Below, one piece after another: positions 51,095-56,331 of a stretch of DNA of 56,331 nucleotides. Numbering within the stretch: the stretch's first letter is position 1; every line of letters starts with the position of its first letter. Below the pieces are notes generated by a model that was not told the origin of the DNA, ran no database searches, and was given only the letters and a program-made list of their open reading frames with translations. The stretch comes from JAJZRV01 sp027442615 (GTDB taxonomy: Bacteria > Pseudomonadota > Gammaproteobacteria > Burkholderiales > Ferrovaceae), in contig DAIBBI010000008.1 of assembly GCA_027442615.1 (NCBI GenBank), positions 1 through 56,331 on the forward strand, read 5' to 3'. Made by a program: the position numbers and the translations under genes.

Positions 51095-51448
51095 TTAACG
51101 CTCTCCCGCCGCAGGCTTGACCACGACAACACCCTTCATGTCGCGATTGAAATCGTTAAAGAATTCGTAGCGCCCTGCCTCTGCCGGGCCCACGAAAAAG
51201 GACACTTCGCCGTGGGCGGGAACCACGACTTCGCGCGACAGGTCATAGCTTTCGAACTCTGCAGGGATTGCATCCTGATTGCGAATCAAGACCTGGGTAC
51301 GCACGCCTTGGGCAATGACAAGTTCGTCCGGTTCAAACCGGGCGTTGTGAATGGTAATGACGGGAGCGCCATCGGCAAGCGCCATACCCGACAAGCAAAC
51401 TCCGGCAAACATTGCCAGAACATTTCGCTTATGAAAAGCTAACACCAT
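51095..51448 (-). CDS. EfeO-type cupredoxin-fold periplasmic protein
   Basis: The 117-residue precursor has a signal peptide (KRNVLAMFAGVCLSGMALADG) and a single cupredoxin domain. It has the pattern AEFESYDLSREVVVPAHGEVSFFVGPAEAGRYEFFNDF found in the N-terminal domain of EfeO and in P19-partnered FTR1 systems. The classical copper ligand set (His-Cys-His-Met) is not present, so it may not be a blue copper protein and may instead bind iron or act as a structural partner. I use the ATG at 51448 with AGAGA just upstream; ATGs at 51484 and 51514 lack support. FTR1 begins one base after its stop. Confidence 0.85.
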   Translation of the reverse strand: MVLAFHKRNVLAMFAGVCLSGMALADGAPVITIHNARFEPDELVIAQGVRTQVLIRNQDAIPAEFESYDLSREVVVPAHGEVSFFVGPAEAGRYEFFNDFNRDMKGVVVVKPAAGER

Positions 51449-51498
51449 GATCTCTCTAGCCTTTATCTTTGGTTTAACATGCATGGGGCCATCATAAA

Positions 51499-51513
51499 TG
51501 ATAATCATTCTCA
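51499..51513 (-). promoter_or_regulatory. Fur box upstream of the cupredoxin-FTR1 cassette
   Basis: TGATAATCATTCTCA matches the 7-1-7 Fur consensus TGATAAT-N-ATTATCA at 13 of 14 conserved positions. It lies about 50 bases before the cupredoxin start, so iron-replete repression by Fur is expected. Confidence 0.85.
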
Positions 51514-51569
51514 TGTAAAGCCCCTAATTCGTGATTGCCGCGCTGGAATTGATGCTAGTATTCGCCCGG

Positions 51570-51644
51570 GTCCCCGTAGTTAAATGGATATAACAGCCCC
51601 CTCCTAAGGGGCAGATGCAGGTTCGATTCCCGCCGGGGACGCCA
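51570..51644 (+). tRNA. tRNA-Arg (anticodon CCU)
   Basis: The 75-base gene has acceptor arms GTCCCCG and CGGGGAC, discriminator G and encoded CCA. The anticodon stem GCCCC/GGGGC holds the loop CTCCTAA, giving CCU, which reads AGG. A K+ channel gene begins 22 bases after its 3' end. Confidence 0.97.
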
Positions 51645-51665
51645 ACTTCAACCGGGAAAGAAAAC

Positions 51666-52160
51666 ATGTGGCCTGTCGTAGAAGTCCTGCTGGGCATTTC
51701 AATGCTGCTGATTTCCATGCTGATCCACAGCGTCGGCATGTACCAGGTCATGCACCGGTTTGAAATCAACTGGCCCAACTATCTGAACGCCCGAAACGAG
51801 TTTCGCAGGCAGCTTTATTTCTTTTTCCTGGTGACGATCATTCTAATGGCGCACCTGACGGAGATCCTGATCATCGCCATCGTCATCAAAGCGGTTCATG
51901 CCATGCCAGATTTTCGTACGGCGTTCTACTTTGCCGGAGAAACCTACACCACCCTGGGCTATGGCGACGTGTTGCTACCTCCTGGCTGGCGCCAGCTGGC
52001 CTTGTTCATTGCCATGTCGGGGTTGTTTACTTTTGGCTGGACTACGGGGGTGCTGGTGCGCATCGTCGGCAAGACCTACGATGCACAATTTGCCCATCTC
52101 AGCCACCGCCGTCGCGACGGCGGAGAAGAGAAGTCAGGCCGGCCGCCGCACACCAAATAA
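51666..52160 (+). CDS. Two-helix potassium channel-like protein
   Basis: Small inner-membrane ion channel of 164 residues: hydrophobic helices at about 1-24, 48-75 and 103-128, with a pore loop between the last two carrying the selectivity filter TTLGYGD. This is the K+ channel signature. The C-terminal tail is short and charged, without an RCK or nucleotide-binding domain. I place the start at the ATG 51666, just after tRNA-Arg; the frame runs back into the tRNA. The 3' end overlaps the convergent TerC gene by 27 bases. No partner gene is adjacent. Confidence 0.88.
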   Translation: MWPVVEVLLGISMLLISMLIHSVGMYQVMHRFEINWPNYLNARNEFRRQLYFFFLVTIILMAHLTEILIIAIVIKAVHAMPDFRTAFYFAGETYTTLGYGDVLLPPGWRQLALFIAMSGLFTFGWTTGVLVRIVGKTYDAQFAHLSHRRRDGGEEKSGRPPHTK

Positions 52161-52802
52161 GGCAATCACGGTGGCCAACATCACCGGCAGGCTGTTGTGG
52201 ACCCAGGGATCCTTCAGCCATGCCAGCGCATTCCAGATGGGGTCGGAGAGCAACATGTCCCCGGCCACATAGCCCAGAAGCGCGCCTCCCATGATCACAA
52301 TGACGGGATAGCGCATCATCAGGCGCATCAGCACGCTGCTGCCGACCACGATCAGGAGGATGCTGATGGCCAGGCCAATGGTCAACAAAAACCAGTTGCC
52401 GCGCGCCACTGCGGCCAGGCCCAGAACGTTGTCAAGACTCATGATCACGTCAGCCACGATGATGGCCCGCACGGCCTCCATCAGGCCCGGATCGCGAATT
52501 TCCTCGCCCGGCTCCTGCCGCTTGCCCGGCAGGACCAACCGATAGGCCACCCACAACAGCAGCAGACTCCCCAGGGTTTGCACATAAGACCGCGTCAGGA
52601 GTTGCACTGCGCCAAAGGTCAGCAGCACGCGCAGAATCACCGCACCCAGACTTCCCAGAAACACCGCCGTGCGACGCCGACGCCCCCTGAGATTGCGCGC
52701 GGCCAGTGCAATGACGGCCGCATTGTCCCCACTCATGACGATGTCTATGCCGATGATCTGGAACAACGCCACCCAGAATCCCGAGAAGGTGAAGGCGTCC
52801 AA
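52134..52802 (-). CDS. TerC/YjbE-family membrane protein (probable metal exporter)
   Basis: YjbE/TerC proteins are multi-helix membrane proteins linked to manganese or other metal export. The 222-residue chain has seven helices and the two signature acidic motifs DIVMSGDNAAVIALAARNL (about 19-37) and DVIMSLDNVLGLAAVA (near 117-132). The start is a TTG at 52802, eight bases after the stop of the quinone oxidoreductase gene; no ATG is available in the conserved region. No Mn riboswitch can fit before it, because the upstream gene ends so close. Confidence 0.88.
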   Translation of the reverse strand: MDAFTFSGFWVALFQIIGIDIVMSGDNAAVIALAARNLRGRRRRTAVFLGSLGAVILRVLLTFGAVQLLTRSYVQTLGSLLLLWVAYRLVLPGKRQEPGEEIRDPGLMEAVRAIIVADVIMSLDNVLGLAAVARGNWFLLTIGLAISILLIVVGSSVLMRLMMRYPVIVIMGGALLGYVAGDMLLSDPIWNALAWLKDPWVHNSLPVMLATVIALFGVRRPA

Positions 52803-52810
52803 GGAGGGCG

Positions 52811-53806
52811 TTAGCGCGTCAGCACGATCTTGCCCACATGGGCACTGGATTCCATGAGGGCGTGCGCCGCAGCGGCTTCAGCCATGGGAAACGTGGCATG
52901 AATCACCGGTTTGATGCGACCGGCATCGAGCAGCGGCCAGACCTTGGCCCGTAACTGCGCGGCAATGGCCGCCTTGAAGGCCACGGAACGCGGACGCAGC
53001 GTGGAGCCGGTGATGACGAGGCGGCGTTGCATGACTTCCGCCATGTTGACCTGGGATTTGGCGCCGCCCAGAAAGGCAATCAGAACCAGCCGTCCATCGT
53101 CGGCCAGCGCCTTCAATTCGCGCGGCGTGTAATCGCCTGCCACCATGTCGAGGATGACGTCCACACCCCGCCCGCCCGTGACTTCCTTGAGGACGGCCAC
53201 AAAGTCCTCGGTTTTGTAATTGATGGCACGATCCGCGCCCAACGCCTCGCAGGCGGCGCACTTGTCCGGACTGCCGGCGGTGGCATAAACCGGGTGTCCA
53301 AACGCCTTGACGAGCTGAATGGCTGTAGTCCCGATGCCGCTGGAACCGCCCTGTACCAGAAACGATTCGCCGGGCTGCAGTGCGCCGCGGTCGAACACAT
53401 TGCTCCACACGGTAAAAAACGTTTCCGGCAAAGCTGCCGCCTCGACGGCGCTGAAACCCTTGGGTATCGGCAGACACAGGGCTGCGGGGGCAGTGCAATA
53501 ATCGGCATAGCCGCCTCCCGGCACCAGGGCGCAAACCTCGTCACCGATGGCGATACCGCCCGCTCCCTCCCCCAGGGCCACCACGCGTCCCGCCACCTCC
53601 AGGCCGGGAAGGTCCGAAGCGCCAGGGGGCGCCGGATAAAAACCCGCGCGCTGAAAACAGTCGGGACGGTTGATGCCGGCTGCGGCCACCTCGATCAGGA
53701 CTTCGCCCGCCTGGGGCAGCGGGGTGGGACGCTGGGCCAGCTTTAGCACATCGGGAGGGCCTGCCTGGGAAATTTCGACGCATCGCATTTGAGCTGGTAC
53801 GGACAT
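52811..53806 (-). CDS. NAD(P)H quinone oxidoreductase (zeta-crystallin/PIG3 type)
   Basis: Zinc-free medium-chain dehydrogenase that reduces quinones with NAD(P)H. The 331-residue protein opens with MRCVEISQAGPPDVLKLAQRPTP-like residues and contains AGINRPDCFQRAGFYPAPPGASDLPGLEVAG. The nucleotide-binding VQGGSSGIGTTAIQLVKAFG follows at about 150. HATFPMAEAAAAHALMESSAHVGKIVL closes the chain. The start at 53806 gives the family's usual N-terminus; the longer frame reads into the ubiC region. It is divergent from ubiC by 77 bases and eight bases ahead of terC. Confidence 0.93.
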   Translation of the reverse strand: MSVPAQMRCVEISQAGPPDVLKLAQRPTPLPQAGEVLIEVAAAGINRPDCFQRAGFYPAPPGASDLPGLEVAGRVVALGEGAGGIAIGDEVCALVPGGGYADYCTAPAALCLPIPKGFSAVEAAALPETFFTVWSNVFDRGALQPGESFLVQGGSSGIGTTAIQLVKAFGHPVYATAGSPDKCAACEALGADRAINYKTEDFVAVLKEVTGGRGVDVILDMVAGDYTPRELKALADDGRLVLIAFLGGAKSQVNMAEVMQRRLVITGSTLRPRSVAFKAAIAAQLRAKVWPLLDAGRIKPVIHATFPMAEAAAAHALMESSAHVGKIVLTR

Positions 53807-53883
53807 GAGTGTATTCCTGAACGAGTGGGACGAATCACGGTTGATCCCGTGGAGAATACCATTGCCTGTGGGATAATTGCAGG

Positions 53884-54435
53884 ATGCGCCACCACCCCTG
53901 CCAAGACCCCTGGAAATCCGCACTGCTGCGTCCGATGGTGGCAGCACCGCTATTCCCCTTGCTGACCCACCGCGGCTCCCTGACGAAACGCCTCAAGGCC
54001 CAATGCACCCAGTTCCGGGTCAAGGTCCTGCGCCAGGAACTGGGGCGCCCCCTGGAAGACGAGCGCGCGCTTCTGGGGCTGCGCCAGGGAGAACTGGCCT
54101 GGATCCGCGAAGTGCTGTTGTGCAATGGAGACGTGCCGCTGGTCTTTGCGCATTCCATCCTCCCCCGCGCCCATGTCCGCGGAGCGTGGAACCTCTTTGC
54201 CGGGTTGGGGGCGCGCCCCCTGGGTGAAGTCCTTTTCACCGACCCCCGCGTGGCCCGCCAGGCGTTGCACTTCAAAAACCTCTCAGCACGCCACCCGCTG
54301 TATCGGCGGTTGGGGTCTAACCCCCGCATAGCTGCCCAGGCCCGCCTCCTTCCCGCCCGACGCTCCCTGTTTTACCGGTATGGTCGTAGCCTGCTCGTCA
54401 CCGAGGTTTTTTTGGGGCAAACCGCACCAATCTGA
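53884..54435 (+). CDS. ubiC: Chorismate lyase UbiC
   Basis: Cleaves chorismate to 4-hydroxybenzoate and pyruvate, the first step of ubiquinone synthesis. The 183-residue protein shows the family pattern: a basic opening, then LTHRGSLTKRLKAQCTQFRVKVL, GELAWIREVLLCNGDVPLVFAHSILP, and the C-terminal LPARRSLFYRYGRSLLVTEVFL block. E. coli UbiC has 165 residues. No good ribosome site is visible before the ATG, and a GATAAT at 53872-53877 could place transcription right at the start codon, so the message may be leaderless. ubiA is not adjacent in this window. Confidence 0.9.
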   Translation: MRHHPCQDPWKSALLRPMVAAPLFPLLTHRGSLTKRLKAQCTQFRVKVLRQELGRPLEDERALLGLRQGELAWIREVLLCNGDVPLVFAHSILPRAHVRGAWNLFAGLGARPLGEVLFTDPRVARQALHFKNLSARHPLYRRLGSNPRIAAQARLLPARRSLFYRYGRSLLVTEVFLGQTAPI

Positions 54436-54445
54436 AGCATTTTTT

Positions 54446-54462
54446 TGCACAAAATCTGTGCA
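54446..54462. promoter_or_regulatory. NtrC-type binding site upstream of amtB
   Basis: TGCACAAAATCTGTGCA has the TGCAC-N7-GTGCA form of NtrC enhancer sites. It lies 66 bases before the amtB ATG. I could not find a convincing sigma-54 -24/-12 element between it and the gene. Confidence 0.65.
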
Positions 54463-54527
54463 TACACTCCGTTTTGCATTATGTTAGCGGTTTCTTTTGC
54501 ATGGCCAGCCCAAGGAGCCCCTGAATC

Positions 54528-55721
54528 ATGGAAACGTTGAAGTCTGGAAGCGATACGCTATTCATATTGCTGGGGGCCATTCTGGTCTTTGCCATGCATG
54601 CTGGTTTTGCCTTCCTCGAACTGGGTACCGTCCGGCATAAAAACCAGGTCAACGCGCTGGTCAAGATCCTCATGGATTTTGCGGTATCCACCATCGCCTA
54701 CTTCTTCATTGGCTACACGGTGGCCTATGGCACGCAGTTTTTTACCGGTGCAGAAACCCTGGCGGCCAAAAGCGGTTTTGAGCTGGTGAAATTCTTTTTT
54801 CTGCTGACCTTTGCCGCCGCGGTTCCCGCCATCATCTCGGGCGGCATTGCAGAACGAGCCCGGTTTGAGCCCCAGCTGATCGCCACGTTCATTCTGGTGG
54901 CTCTGGTGTACCCCCTGTTTGAAGGAATCGCCTGGAACGAGCGTTTTGGCATACAGGCCTGGCTGACGGCCCAAACCGGCGCCGCCTTTCATGATTTTGC
55001 CGGCTCCGTGGTGGTGCATGCGGTAGGGGGATGGGTTGCCCTGCCTGCCGTGCTGCTGCTGGGTGCCCGCCACGGACGTTATGGCAAGGACGGATCGATC
55101 TCCGCCCACCCACCCTCGAACATTCCGTTTCTGGCGCTGGGTGCCTGGATCCTGGCCGTGGGCTGGTTTGGATTTAACGTGATGAGCGCGCAGACCATCG
55201 ACAAGATCAACGGACTCGTAGCCATCAATTCCCTCATGGCCATGGTGGGCGGCACCATCGCAGCCTGGGCCGTGGGCAAGAACGACCCGGGGTTCGTCTA
55301 TAACGGCCCCCTGGCGGGTCTGGTGGCCGTTTGTGCGGGGTCGGACATCATGCACCCGCTAGGCTCCCTCGTGGTGGGTGGCGTCGCGGGCGTACTGTTC
55401 GTGAAAATGTTTACCCTGGTGCAAAATCGATGGAAAATCGACGATGTCCTGGGCGTTTGGCCCCTGCATGGCTTGTGTGGCGCCTGGGGCGGCATCGCTG
55501 CCGGAATCTTTGGTTCCAGGGCGTTGGGGGGCCTGGGTGGCGTCACCCTGGAAAGCCAGGTTGCAGGCACATTGCTGGGCATCGTCATCGCGTTGACAGG
55601 AGGGTTCATCATCTACGGCATGCTCAAGACGCTGATGGGGATTCGTCTGGATCAGGAATCCGAGTACATCGGCGCGGATCTGGCCATCCACAAGATCAGC
55701 GCAACGCCCGATCGCGACTGA
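54528..55721 (+). CDS. amtB: Ammonium transporter AmtB
   Basis: Trimeric inner-membrane ammonium/ammonia channel. The 397-residue protein has 11 hydrophobic segments and the family signature, with the two pore histidines (FAGSVVVHAVGGW and PLHGLCGAWGG) and DFAGS of helix 5. It lacks a long signal peptide at the N-terminus, unlike E. coli AmtB, but begins with the short exported METLKSGSDTLFI. The ATG at 54528 has AAGGAG upstream. An NtrC-type site precedes it, and the TonB-receptor gene overlaps its stop codon. PII (glnB) is far away. Confidence 0.95.
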   Translation: METLKSGSDTLFILLGAILVFAMHAGFAFLELGTVRHKNQVNALVKILMDFAVSTIAYFFIGYTVAYGTQFFTGAETLAAKSGFELVKFFFLLTFAAAVPAIISGGIAERARFEPQLIATFILVALVYPLFEGIAWNERFGIQAWLTAQTGAAFHDFAGSVVVHAVGGWVALPAVLLLGARHGRYGKDGSISAHPPSNIPFLALGAWILAVGWFGFNVMSAQTIDKINGLVAINSLMAMVGGTIAAWAVGKNDPGFVYNGPLAGLVAVCAGSDIMHPLGSLVVGGVAGVLFVKMFTLVQNRWKIDDVLGVWPLHGLCGAWGGIAAGIFGSRALGGLGGVTLESQVAGTLLGIVIALTGGFIIYGMLKTLMGIRLDQESEYIGADLAIHKISATPDRD

Positions 55722-56331
55722 TGGTGGTTGTCCGGGCCCGCCCCTGGCTGGTTGCCCTGGTGGCCAGCGCATTGCACCAGGCCCTGGCTGACGAAGAAGT
55801 TTCTACCACATTGCGCCCCCTGGTGGTGACGGGTACCCGGGTGGCGCGCGACCCCATGGACGTGGCCGCTTCGGTGACTGTCCTTGATCGTAGCGAGATC
55901 GTGGATGCGCAACCCCGGGTGGACCTGACGGAATCGCTGGGCAGCGTGGCGGGAATTCAGGGACTCAACCGTCACAACTACGCGCAGGACCTGCAAATCT
56001 CATCGCGCGGCTTTGGTGCCCGTGCGCCGTTTGGCACCCGCAGCATCAAACTCTATACCGACGGCATTCCTGCCAGCATGGCAGACGGTCAGGGGGAAAC
56101 CTCTACCTTCAACCTGGACCAGGCCGAACGCATTGAAATCCTGCAGGGTCCCCTGGCGTCCATTTATGGCAATCAGGCCGGTGGCATCATCCAGCTCTTT
56201 ACGCGGGAGGGGCATGGCCCTCCCACTACGGAGGCCTCCATGGTGTTTGGCAGCTTTGGCCTGTGGAAACGGGATCTTGCTGCGCTGGGCTCGGAGGGGG
56301 GAGTAAGCTACCTTCTGGACAGCTCCCATTT
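55721..56331 (+). CDS. TonB-dependent outer-membrane receptor (5' part, truncated by window end)
   Basis: The open frame runs from the ATG at 55721 to the end of the window, 203 codons, without a stop. The start codon overlaps the amtB stop (TGATG), so the two are translationally coupled. The product has a signal peptide (WLVALVASALHQALADE), then the plug domain: LVVTGTRVARDPMDVAASVTVLD, SLGSVAGIQGLNRHNYAQDLQISSRGFGARAPFG, then IEILQGPLASIYGNQAGGIIQLFT. These are the classical TonB-receptor plug motifs. No TonB box beyond the LVVTGTR strand is clearly seen. The substrate is unknown; the amtB context is unusual for an iron receptor. Confidence 0.9.
   Translation, partial: MVVVRARPWLVALVASALHQALADEEVSTTLRPLVVTGTRVARDPMDVAASVTVLDRSEIVDAQPRVDLTESLGSVAGIQGLNRHNYAQDLQISSRGFGARAPFGTRSIKLYTDGIPASMADGQGETSTFNLDQAERIEILQGPLASIYGNQAGGIIQLFTREGHGPPTTEASMVFGSFGLWKRDLAALGSEGGVSYLLDSSH

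Noticed and set aside
52803..52810. Mn-sensing yybP-ykoY riboswitch before the TerC gene
   Set aside because: Only eight bases separate it from the upstream quinone oxidoreductase stop.
54463..54501. Possible sigma-54 promoter before amtB
   Set aside because: No GG-N10-GC element with the right spacing was found between the NtrC-type site and the ATG.

Overview
The window reads as chromosomal DNA of a Gram-negative, GC-rich bacterium with outer-membrane machinery (LolA, OmpW, TolC-type channels, a TonB-dependent receptor). The family makeup (ftsK-lolA beside a tRNA-Pro/tRNA-Arg cluster, an FNR/ANR-type regulator next to hemN, a YjbE-type TerC protein) fits a betaproteobacterium, tentatively a facultative or micro-aerophilic member of the Nitrosomonadales. 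The rank below class is inference. I see no insertion sequence, prophage, CRISPR array or plasmid function, and no gene-free stretch reaches 300 bases.

Layout. 1-3110 (minus): a truncated tRNA, tRNA-Pro, lolA and ftsK. 3170-11826 (plus): trxB, then a lipid A aminoarabinose (arn) cluster in which arnA is split into two genes and arnD is missing, then purEK. 11823-24194: glnB, hemN, ompW, an FNR-type regulator, a four-gene ABC export operon (minus), yceI, an uncharacterised EF-hand membrane protein and an outer-membrane channel. Several promoters here carry perfect or near-perfect FNR boxes, so this reads as an oxygen-controlled island. 23388-26593 (minus): molybdate operon modA-mop-modB-modC-modE. 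26583-33093 (minus): two large c-di-GMP enzymes, a chemoreceptor with a C-terminal CZB domain and a separate Aer-like PAS protein, which look like a split energy-taxis receptor.

33209-41934 (plus): a TolC-family channel, psiE-sppA, transaldolase-glycogen phosphorylase and a TPR-methyltransferase. 41953-47520 (minus): an MFS transporter, a SRPBCC protein, a lipoprotein, and a periplasmic binding protein paired with a diguanylate cyclase. 47586-51513 (minus): tRNA-Ser(CGA), uup and a Fur-box-preceded iron cassette (cupredoxin, FTR1 permease, beta-barrel). 51570-56331: tRNA-Arg(CCU) followed closely by a K+ channel gene, a TerC protein, a quinone oxidoreductase, chorismate lyase, an NtrC-type site, amtB, and the start of a TonB-dependent receptor whose ATG overlaps the amtB stop codon.

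Recurring themes are redox and oxygen sensing (FNR boxes, Aer-like PAS protein, thioredoxin reductase), metal supply (Mo, Fe, probably Mn) and c-di-GMP signalling (three GGDEF proteins). No single locus is clearly a new system. The best candidates for follow-up are the split taxis receptor, the binding protein-cyclase pair, the FNR-linked exporter, the FTR1/cupredoxin/barrel cassette, and the EF-hand membrane protein.
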